Part shown: piece by piece, positions 1 to 4,971 of the stretch
Layout of the letters: every line of letters starts with the position of its first letter
Numbering within the stretch: the stretch's first letter is position 1
DNA from: an uncultured Collinsella sp.
GTDB taxonomy: Bacteria > Actinomycetota > Coriobacteriia > Coriobacteriales > Coriobacteriaceae
Length of the DNA: 5,454 nucleotides
Assembly: GCA_900751665.1 (NCBI GenBank)
Contig: CAADSV010000027.1
Coordinates: 1-5,454, forward strand
Reading direction: 5' to 3'
The notes under the pieces: generated by a model
What the model was told of the DNA's origin: nothing
Databases searched by the model: none
What the model saw: only the letters and a program-made list of their open reading frames with translations
Program-made: the position numbers and the translations under genes

Positions 1-205
1 CCGGGGGCCCTCCCGCGAGCGGCAGGCCACCCGGCAGGTCACCCCCGCTGACGAGATGCTCGACAAAGCCGGCCATAACCAGGAATAAAAAGCCCATGCC
101 GGCCATGGTGATGAGATTGGTGAGCGTGGTCCAGAAAATGCCGCGTTTTACGCCGGCGACGCCTTTATCGGATAGGAAATACTTCTTTTGGAATGAGGCG
201 AACAT
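1..205 (-). CDS. ABC transporter permease/ATPase, second half-transporter (N-terminal fragment)
   Basis: Only the first 68 codons are present; the gene runs off the left edge. It starts with ATG at 205-203, directly after the TAA stop of the upstream ABC gene with no base between them. A GGGAGG Shine-Dalgarno site (complement of 216-221) lies inside the end of that gene, so the two are almost certainly co-transcribed and translationally coupled. The visible protein begins MFASFQKKYFLSDKGVAGVK, a basic cytoplasmic start, and then has one hydrophobic segment (about residues 23-48, from IFWTTLTNLI to VMAGFV). This fits the first transmembrane helix of an ABC half-transporter. Neither a nucleotide-binding domain nor further helices can be seen. 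The call as the heterodimer partner of the upstream protein is inferred from tandem arrangement, as in YbtP/YbtQ and IrtA/IrtB. The last dozen residues are Gly/Pro rich and come from G/C-rich edge sequence that may be unreliable. Confidence 0.8.
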   Translation of the reverse strand, partial: MFASFQKKYFLSDKGVAGVKRGIFWTTLTNLITMAGMGFLFLVMAGFVEHLVSGGDLPGGLPLAGGPP

Positions 206-2032
206 TTAGGCCTCGCCTCCCTTCGTGACGGTGGCATCCGCGGTCGCTGCAGTGATTTTCCAGCTCGCGGCCTGTTCGTACTCGGCCCACATCTTGGCAT
301 ACAGGCCATTTTGGGACAGCAACTCGGCATGGGTACCCGACTCCTGCACGCTGCCCTGGTTGAGCACCACGATTTGGTCTGCGCCCACTACAGTCGAGAG
401 TCGGTGCGCGATCATAATGACCGTGCGACCCGCCGCCAGTTTGCTAAAAGCACGTTGGATAAGCGCCTCGTTCTCGGGATCGGCAAACGCCGTAGCCTCA
501 TCGAGCACCACGATAGGCGCGTCTTTAAGGATCGCGCGGGCAAGTGCCACGCGCTGGACCTCGCCGCCCGAAAGATATGCTCCGCCGGCACCGAGCATGG
601 TATTGATGCCCTGTGGGAGCTTGGCCACAATGTCGTCGCACTGAGCTGCGGAGAGGGCCGCACGCACTTCGTCGTCAGTAGCCGTAGGCTTGGAGGCGCG
701 CACGTTATCGGCAAGTGTTTGCCGGAACAGCTGGTTGGTCTGGAACACGAAGGCGACCTGGCCCATAAGCTCGTGCGGATCCATATCGCGAACGTCCACA
801 CCGCCTACGAGCACTCGACCCGAGGAGACATCCCAAAAACGCGGGATCAGGCTTGCGCAGGTTGACTTGCCGCCACCCGAGGGACCCACCAGGGCAAGAG
901 TACTACCCGCGGAAACGCTGAAACTCACATGGCTAACGGCAGGTGTTTCGGCACCCTCGTAGGTAAAACTCACGTCCTCAAATCGCACGTCGCCGCCGGC
1001 AGGGTGCTTGGGTTGGGCGGGCACGGAGAGCTGTTTGGAATCCATGACGCTTCGAATACGAGCCAGCGAATCGGCACTCATCTGAGAGGCCTCGCCCACA
1101 AACATGAGCTTGGTCATGGCCGTCGGCACCACGGCCGAAAATATCGCGTAAAACGTGAAGTTGGCCATAAAATGCGCGAAGTCCGTCTCGCCCGGCGCCA
1201 ACAGCAACGCCACGGGCAGCAGGAATGTCACAAGGCCATTGAGCGCGGTAAGGTTGAGCACCTGCGGACCTCGGCAGAACGTGCCCGCATAGTTTTGCGC
1301 CATGTCGGCGTATTCGGCAATCGCATCGTGGAAGGCCTTAAAGGAGTAGACCGTCTGCTGAAACACCTTGACCACGGGGATGCCTCGTACGTATTCGGTG
1401 CCGGTCTTGTTCATCTTGACCAGCGCTCCCATGTAGGCCTTCATGAACTCGGCGCCTTTGCCGCTCATCATGGTGGCCATGGCGCCAAACGAAATGGCCA
1501 CCGAGATGAGGCATGCCGCGCCCAAGCGCCAATCGAGGGCGAAAAGCAGCACGAGCAAGCCCACGACCATGGCGACGGCGCCTGCGATATCGGGCAGCAT
1601 GTGTGCGAGCAAAGTCTCGGTGGAGGCGGCGCATCCGTCTACAACACGACGCAGCTCACCGGTGGCGTGCGTGTCAAAGTAGCCAAGCGGCAGCTTAAGC
1701 AGGTGCTCGCTCGTAGTCTTGCGGATATTGGACGCGCAGCGAAACGCAGACAGGTGCGTGCACATGAGCCCCACGAAATAAGCTACGATACTTGCCAGGG
1801 CAAAACCTACGGCCCACCAGCCATACATCGCGATGTCGCAGGCTTCGCTCCAGTTAGGTGCCACGGCGATCAGATCGCGCGCGACAAGCCAAATGCACAC
1901 GTACGGGCCAAAGCTCAGCAGCTGCGAGAGCGCCGAGAGCGCCATGCCCAAATACGTTAGGAATTTGCGGTCACCGGCATACGCGAGCAACTCGCCGATG
2001 CCTCCACCTTCCCTTTTTGATTCCTTTGCCAT
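206..2032 (-). CDS. ABC transporter permease/ATPase half-transporter, YbtP/IrtA-like
   Basis: A 608-residue half-transporter with an N-terminal exporter-fold membrane domain and a C-terminal ATPase. Hydrophobic segments lie near residues 25-50, 70-92, 148-168, 170-188, 258-280 and 286-305, so six helices are likely. The ATPase has an A-loop Tyr358, Walker A GPSGGGKST (383-391), Q-loop Gln431, signature LSGGE (487-491), Walker B IVVLDEAT (507-514; Asp511, Glu512), D-loop FADPE (516-520) and H-loop His543. All catalytic residues are intact. The DEATAFADPENE stretch and the LSGGE signature recall the siderophore-importing YbtP/YbtQ and IrtA/IrtB group, as does the adjacent AraC regulator; metal-siderophore uptake is inferred and a multidrug exporter is the alternative. 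The start at 2032 is chosen because GAAAGGA (complement of 2038-2044) sits 5 bases before it. An upstream in-frame ATG at 2095 would add 21 residues but has no good ribosome site and would extend across the likely promoter. Confidence 0.93.
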   Translation of the reverse strand: MAKESKREGGGIGELLAYAGDRKFLTYLGMALSALSQLLSFGPYVCIWLVARDLIAVAPNWSEACDIAMYGWWAVGFALASIVAYFVGLMCTHLSAFRCASNIRKTTSEHLLKLPLGYFDTHATGELRRVVDGCAASTETLLAHMLPDIAGAVAMVVGLLVLLFALDWRLGAACLISVAISFGAMATMMSGKGAEFMKAYMGALVKMNKTGTEYVRGIPVVKVFQQTVYSFKAFHDAIAEYADMAQNYAGTFCRGPQVLNLTALNGLVTFLLPVALLLAPGETDFAHFMANFTFYAIFSAVVPTAMTKLMFVGEASQMSADSLARIRSVMDSKQLSVPAQPKHPAGGDVRFEDVSFTYEGAETPAVSHVSFSVSAGSTLALVGPSGGGKSTCASLIPRFWDVSSGRVLVGGVDVRDMDPHELMGQVAFVFQTNQLFRQTLADNVRASKPTATDDEVRAALSAAQCDDIVAKLPQGINTMLGAGGAYLSGGEVQRVALARAILKDAPIVVLDEATAFADPENEALIQRAFSKLAAGRTVIMIAHRLSTVVGADQIVVLNQGSVQESGTHAELLSQNGLYAKMWAEYEQAASWKITAATADATVTKGGEA

Positions 2033-2037
2033 GAGAT

Positions 2038-2044
2038 TCCTTTC
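2038..2044 (-). promoter_or_regulatory. Ribosome binding site deciding the ABC gene start
   Basis: GAAAGGA on the minus strand, five bases before the ATG at 2032-2030. It favours this start over the in-frame ATG at 2095-2093, which is preceded only by GATTGTGAGCC. Confidence 0.75.
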
Positions 2045-2051
2045 TAACGGC

Positions 2052-2080
2052 TTGAGAGTTAACCGTAATGAACTTATCAT
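2052..2080 (+). promoter_or_regulatory. Sigma-70-type promoter for the AraC-family regulator
   Basis: A -35 box TTGAGA (2052-2057), a 17-bp spacer and a -10 box TATCAT (2075-2080) read toward the regulator. Transcription would start near 2087, giving a 5' leader of about 60 bases before the TTG start at 2147. A short dyad, AATGA-ACTTA-TCATT, overlaps the -10 box. The boxes are seen directly; use as a promoter is inferred. Confidence 0.6.
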
Positions 2081-2108
2081 TGATGTGTTAGCCATGGCTC
2101 ACAATCAA
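2076..2108 (-). promoter_or_regulatory. Possible weak promoter for the ABC transporter operon
   Basis: On the minus strand, TTGATTGTGA (complement of 2099-2108) offers -35 choices TTGATT or TTGTGA. TTGTGA followed by 17 bp gives AATGAT (complement of 2076-2081) as a poor -10. Each box matches consensus at four of six positions. Such a weak promoter would suit activator control from the direct repeats just upstream (2118-2153). It overlaps the -10 region of the opposing regulator promoter, so the two could interfere with each other. Confidence 0.35.
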
Positions 2109-2117
2109 GCCAGGCGT

Positions 2118-2153
2118 GGACGTTTCTGCAAAGGAAAGGGACGCTTTTGCAAA
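2118..2153 (-). promoter_or_regulatory. Tandem 15-bp direct repeats, 21 bp apart: candidate AraC-type operator
   Basis: GGACGTTTCTGCAAA (2118-2132) and GGACGCTTTTGCAAA (2139-2153) match at 13 of 15 positions and start exactly 21 bp apart, two helical turns. On the minus strand each half-site reads TTTGCA-N5-CGTCC, with GCA and TCC six bases apart. This is the same spacing as in the E. coli araI1 half-site (GCA-N6-TCC), whose two half-sites are also 21 bp apart. The pair lies just upstream of the likely -35 of the ABC operon, in activator position. Its regulator-proximal copy covers the regulator's own TTG start codon, which would allow autorepression. Binding by the adjacent regulator is inferred. 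Confidence 0.6.
2133..2149 (+). promoter_or_regulatory. Ribosome binding site and TTG start codon of the regulator
   Basis: GGAAAGGG (2133-2140) is followed after six bases by TTG (2147-2149). The site fills the gap between the two operator-like repeats, and the start codon lies inside the second repeat. A bound regulator would therefore cover its own translation start region in the DNA, and the non-ATG start should keep its level low. Confidence 0.6.
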
Positions 2154-3151
2154 TACAGCGGGCAGCGACCGACATAACCGAGCTCTACGCACCGCAATTT
2201 GAGCAGTTTGGCCTGGAGCTTACCGGCAAGGGCGCCGTCTTTACCGGCGAGGTGGCAAACGACCGGGCGCACGGCCGCGCATGGATTATGCCTCTCTCCC
2301 CTGCCTGCATCGTCATGGAGCATTTCATCACCCCGACGCACGATATGTACCTGGCCGAATACACACCCGAGCCATACGCCTGCGTGAGCGAAGTCAGCAC
2401 GCCCACACTTACATGCATGCCCGAGGCTGGCATAACGCCCGCGAACCTCAAGCCATTGCATGGACCGTGGCCAAACAATGCCGTTTGCAGCTTTATCCAA
2501 GATAGCTGTGGCGAGGAATTAAGCCCGCTGTTTGCGGGGGAGCTCTATCACTCGCGCTCGGTGCTCTTTTTGCCTGGATATTTTGACGAACTGGAGCACC
2601 GCTATCCCACCGAGTTCGCGGGAATCTTTGAGGCGTTTGCCGAGCCATGGCATGAGGAAGCGACGTCTGCCATCTGCCACACGCTACGCCGGATTAACGA
2701 GGACCGCGCCCGCACCGTAGGCGGACACGTCTATATGCAGGGCATCGTGGAGACCATGGTCGCGGAGCTCGCCTGTTCGCGCGCGGCCCATAAGCAGGCG
2801 CGGCAGGCGGCAGGCACACGCGTCAGCATAACCATTGCCGAAGAAGCAACGGCAATGATTGAGCGCGCACTCGACAAAGGCAAACGTGTGGGCATCAACG
2901 AGGTGGCCGAGAGGCTCTACACAAGCCGCTCCAAACTATGCGCCACCTTTAAGGCCCAAACTGGCGAGTCCCTGGGCGCCTACATTCGCAGACGCCGTAT
3001 GGAGCGAGCACAGGACCTTTTGGCCGATAGCGCGCTCACGATAGCGCAGGTAGCAGAGCGGCTCGACTACCCTCAGCAAGCCGCCTTCGCCCAAGCCTTC
3101 AAACAATACACCGGCACCACCCCCACCGCTTGGCGAAGCAAGCATCGCTAA
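2147..3151 (+). CDS. AraC/XylS-family transcriptional regulator
   Basis: A 334-residue DNA-binding regulator with an unassigned N-terminal sensing or dimerisation region (about residues 1-225) and a C-terminal AraC-type double helix-turn-helix. The first HTH is near residues 250-273 (INEVAERLYTSRSKL...) and the second near 298-330, ending with the family's typical G-x-x-P-x-x-W/Y-R pattern (YTGTTPTAWR). The C-terminal part recalls the PchR/YbtA type, which controls siderophore uptake and often sits beside YbtPQ-like transporters; this supports but does not prove a metal-related ligand. TTG at 2147 is chosen as start: GGAAAGGG (2133-2140) lies six bases upstream, there is no in-frame ATG back to the TGA at 2081-2083, and the next in-frame ATG would delete about 47 residues. 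The gene diverges from the ABC operon and probably activates it through the 2118-2153 repeats while limiting its own expression. Confidence 0.9.
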   Translation: MQIQRAATDITELYAPQFEQFGLELTGKGAVFTGEVANDRAHGRAWIMPLSPACIVMEHFITPTHDMYLAEYTPEPYACVSEVSTPTLTCMPEAGITPANLKPLHGPWPNNAVCSFIQDSCGEELSPLFAGELYHSRSVLFLPGYFDELEHRYPTEFAGIFEAFAEPWHEEATSAICHTLRRINEDRARTVGGHVYMQGIVETMVAELACSRAAHKQARQAAGTRVSITIAEEATAMIERALDKGKRVGINEVAERLYTSRSKLCATFKAQTGESLGAYIRRRRMERAQDLLADSALTIAQVAERLDYPQQAAFAQAFKQYTGTTPTAWRSKHR

Positions 3152-3215
3152 GGCCCAAGCTCCCTGGCCGTAACGGAGCGATTAATTAGCCACCGCCCGT
3201 CAGCTCACCCAGGAT

Positions 3216-4580
3216 CTAAACGTCAAGATGCGCACAATCAAGCGCCTTTTTGATAAGAGGGACAGATCGATCAGCCAAATACAACGGAATGTTGAGCACC
3301 CCGTCGTCGAGCTTTAGGTTCTTAAGTGAGTAGCGGACCCTCAATGGAGTCGTCTCCGCATGCTTGTCGGCATAGTACTTAAGGCTCTTGGAGTGAACGA
3401 CCTCTCCCGATTTGACCTCGACGGGAACGATTTCGTTTCCGACTTGAATCAAAAAATCGACTTCGTGCTTCGGCTTCTCGTTTGTCCAGTAACGCGGAGC
3501 AGCATCTAACTGTGAAAGTAATGCCTGAAGCACATAGTTCTCGGCGAACGAACCTTTGAACTCCGAAAATAGCGCATCCGAGATGGCAAAAGCGGACGCA
3601 TCCAGCCTTGCCATGCGGCGCAGCAAGCCGACATCAAGACAGTAGACTTTAAATGCCTTGAGGTCATCGTACGCAGAGAGCGGCACACCACCGGCAGCAT
3701 TAAGGCGAACCGCCGTGATGAGCCCAGCATCGGCAAGCCATTCCAGAGCATCCTCGTATTCTCGAGCACGAGCCCCCTCGCGCACCGCACCCCAAACGAA
3801 CTTTTTGTTCTCGCGCGCCAACTGAGCTGGAATCGAGTTCCATATTTGCGAAAGCTTGGCGAACTGCGCACGGCCACCATGCTTGGCAAAATCGCGCTCG
3901 TAGGAATCCAAGAGATCAGACAACACCTTATCGACCTGAACGATATCGCCCGTCTCCACCCACCGGCCAAGAGCCTCTGGCATGCCGCCGCATGCAAAAT
4001 AACGACGAAGATGCTCGACGAGACGGACATGGAAGAAATCGGGCACTGTTTCGATCTGATCCAGGCCGCCAAGGTATTCGTCGTAGTTTGCAGCGCCCTC
4101 GGCTTTCAGAAACTCGGAAAAGCTCATGGGGCGCATCTCCATGAACTCGACCTTTCCCACCGGAAAAGCGCTGGTCTCACGGGACAAGCGAACGCCCAAC
4201 AAAGACCCTGCGCATGCGACGTGATACTCGGGGGCCTCGTCACAGAAGTATTTAAGGGCGCCGACTGCAGAAGGACAATCCTGGATCTCATCAATAATAA
4301 GCAGCGTTTTGCCGGGATCGATAGGCTGTCCAAGTGCCAGGGAAAGATTTGAGATGATCCGTCGAGGATCGCGCGTACCTTCGAAAAACTGAGCGTACTC
4401 GCTCTGTACCCCAGGTGACGGCTCCTCGAGCGTCAGATACACAAAATTGATGTACGAGGTTCGGCCGAACTCCTTAAGCGCCCACGTCTTTCCAACCTGG
4501 CGCGCCCCCTTAAGGATAAGCGGCTTACGATATTCTGACGCTTTCCAAGCGTTAAGCTTGGCAATGATATCTCGCTGCAT
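3216..4580 (-). CDS. Predicted ATPase, AAA_14 plus DUF4143 type (COG1373-like)
   Basis: A 454-residue protein with an N-terminal P-loop ATPase and a C-terminal DUF4143-type region. Walker A is GARQVGKT (residues 25-32) and Walker B is LLIIDEIQ (93-100, Asp97-Glu98), followed by a sensor-like AGSLLG (124-129) and the family's typical FMEMRPMSFSEF block (146-157). Near the C-terminus FAENYV (345-350), EVDFLI (373-378) and VPVEVKSG (385-392) give Asp375 and Glu388-x-Lys390, the order of a PD-(D/E)xK nuclease core. The family is common and often multicopy in gut anaerobes; its function is unknown, so nuclease activity is only a possibility. It appears full length and intact. The ATG at 4580 has GGGAGG (complement of 4588-4593) seven bases upstream. 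It is a stand-alone gene convergent with the AraC gene across a 64-bp gap. By eye its base composition is less GC-rich than gatB, hinting at acquisition. Confidence 0.9.
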   Translation of the reverse strand: MQRDIIAKLNAWKASEYRKPLILKGARQVGKTWALKEFGRTSYINFVYLTLEEPSPGVQSEYAQFFEGTRDPRRIISNLSLALGQPIDPGKTLLIIDEIQDCPSAVGALKYFCDEAPEYHVACAGSLLGVRLSRETSAFPVGKVEFMEMRPMSFSEFLKAEGAANYDEYLGGLDQIETVPDFFHVRLVEHLRRYFACGGMPEALGRWVETGDIVQVDKVLSDLLDSYERDFAKHGGRAQFAKLSQIWNSIPAQLARENKKFVWGAVREGARAREYEDALEWLADAGLITAVRLNAAGGVPLSAYDDLKAFKVYCLDVGLLRRMARLDASAFAISDALFSEFKGSFAENYVLQALLSQLDAAPRYWTNEKPKHEVDFLIQVGNEIVPVEVKSGEVVHSKSLKYYADKHAETTPLRVRYSLKNLKLDDGVLNIPLYLADRSVPLIKKALDCAHLDV

Positions 4581-4587
4581 GGACGAA

Positions 4588-4593
4588 CCTCCC
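4588..4593 (-). promoter_or_regulatory. Strong ribosome binding site of the ATPase gene
   Basis: GGGAGG on the minus strand, seven bases before the ATG at 4580-4578. It lies just outside the 75-bp near-palindrome (4600-4674), so it is not hidden in that stem. Confidence 0.75.
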
Positions 4594-4599
4594 GCAAAG

Positions 4600-4674
4600 A
4601 AACTTCCGTAAACGTGATATTTCCCACATTTTACCCTAGGTAAAACGTGACATTTATCACATTTACGGAAGTTT
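4600..4674. repeat. 75-bp near-palindrome in the ATPase leader: candidate operator or hairpin
   Basis: The left arm (4600-4635) and right arm (4639-4674) are 36 bases each, with 30 matching as reverse complements and a 3-base centre, CTA. The outer 13 bases (AAACTTCCGTAAA against TTTACGGAAGTTT, with one mismatch just inside) and the inner seven (TTTTACC/GGTAAAA) are the best kept. Each arm contains a sequence like the CRP/FNR-family site TGTGA-N6-TCACA. On the minus strand these are TGTGATAAATGTCACG (complement of 4646-4661, nine of ten consensus bases) and TGTGGGAAATATCACG (complement of 4613-4628, eight of ten). A -10-like TAAAAT (complement of 4628-4633) lies near the centre, but no convincing -35 is seen. 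Its place directly before the ribosome site suggests control of the ATPase gene, by a dimeric regulator or as an RNA hairpin. Confidence 0.65.
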
Positions 4675-4698
4675 TAAGCTCATTTCGCCACATTCTCA

Positions 4699-4718
4699 TC
4701 ACATTTATTGCAATGTGA
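4699..4718. repeat. Short inverted repeat TCACATT-N6-AATGTGA
   Basis: A perfect 7-bp inverted repeat (4699-4705 and 4712-4718) with a 6-base centre, overlapping the next palindrome (4715-4741) by four bases. It shares the CACATT/AATGTG core found in the 4600-4674 near-palindrome and at 4689-4694. It may be part of an extended operator for the ATPase gene. Confidence 0.45.
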
Positions 4719-4741
4719 CAAAGGGACAGTCCCTTTGTCAC
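4715..4741. repeat. Perfect 27-bp palindrome (REP-like repeat)
   Basis: GTGACAAAGGGAC (4715-4727), a central A, then the exact reverse complement GTCCCTTTGTCAC (4729-4741). It lies between the gatB terminator and the ATPase control region. From memory, near-identical AAAGGGACAGTCCCTTT palindromes recur in intergenic regions of many Clostridia and Coriobacteria, sometimes near Y1/REP-type transposases. No transposase is present here. A one-base centre is too small for an RNA loop, so the innermost pairs would open if it were transcribed. Confidence 0.7.
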
Positions 4742-4745
4742 CCGC

Positions 4746-4777
4746 ACAAAAATGGACGCGCCAACGGCGCGCCCATT
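4746..4777 (-). terminator. Intrinsic terminator downstream of gatB
   Basis: On the minus strand, AATGGGCGCGCC and GGCGCGTCCATT pair as a 12-bp stem (one G-U in RNA) around the loop GTT (4751-4777). The T-rich tail ATTTTTG follows directly. The stem is GC-rich and ends in a U-tract, so it should stop transcription from gatB about 195 bases past its stop codon, before the ATPase control region. Confidence 0.8.
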
Positions 4778-4826
4778 CACTCTATTCCATTCAGCCCCGC
4801 CTGACCCGAACGGCCGAGTCGTTGCA

Positions 4827-4967
4827 GAACCCGGGAGCCCCGGCAGGGCGGGTGCTTGCTCAAAATGAGTTCCGCACGCAAAGAAGGCCACTTAATGTGG
4901 CCTTCGTCTTGCGCAGGACTGTTCGAAATTTTGAGGAAGCACCCGCCCTGCCGGGGCTCCCGAGTTC
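4827..4967. repeat. 141-bp inverted-repeat element in the gatB 3' untranslated region
   Basis: The outer arms 4827-4866 and 4928-4967 are 40 bases each and match as reverse complements at 38 positions. They contain the GC-rich core GGGAGCCCCGGCAGGGCGGG. Between them is a second hairpin, GAAGGCCAC-TTAAT-GTGGCCTTC (4883-4905), with partial pairing continuing outward. The whole element can fold into one long stem. It ends four bases short of the gatB stop codon at 4972-4974 and lies before the gatB terminator, so it should be transcribed as part of the gatB 3' untranslated region. No target-site duplication or open reading frame is seen. It could be a miniature mobile element or REP-like repeat, an mRNA-stabilising 3' hairpin, or both. 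Confidence 0.75.
4883..4905 (-). terminator. Inner hairpin, possible weak terminator of gatB
   Basis: A perfect 9-bp stem GAAGGCCAC/GTGGCCTTC with a 5-base loop. In the gatB direction it is followed only by TTTGCG, so the U-tract is short. It may give partial termination ahead of the better terminator at 4746-4777, or simply be the tip of the larger inverted repeat. Confidence 0.4.
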
Positions 4968-4971
4968 CCGC

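Noticed and set aside
929..1960. A 343-codon open frame on the plus strand
   Set aside because: It lies wholly opposite the ABC transporter gene, is rich in His, Arg and Gln, and has no recognisable domain. It is an antisense shadow of a high-GC gene.
2033..2095. A 21-residue N-terminal extension of the ABC protein from the ATG at 2095
   Set aside because: It has no good ribosome site and would overlap the likely promoter, while the internal ATG at 2032 has GAAAGGA at ideal spacing.
3144..3182. Possible two-way terminator between the convergent AraC and ATPase genes
   Set aside because: ATCGCT/AGCGAT and GGCC/GGCC can pair, but with a large uneven internal bulge and no T-run on either side. 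It is too weak to call. No other terminator is evident in this 64-bp gap.
4631..4891. An 86-codon open frame on the minus strand in the gap before the ATPase gene
   Set aside because: It runs through the terminator, both palindromes and half of the long inverted repeat. It has no good ribosome site and no protein-like character.
4827..4967. Terminal inverted repeats of a full insertion sequence
   Set aside because: Only about 61 bp lie between the arms, with no transposase and no flanking duplication. At most it is a miniature element.
4581..4971. CRISPR array or tRNA gene in the intergenic repeats
   Set aside because: The repeats are inverted pairs of different sequences rather than regularly spaced direct repeats, and no cloverleaf or tRNA consensus sequence is present.
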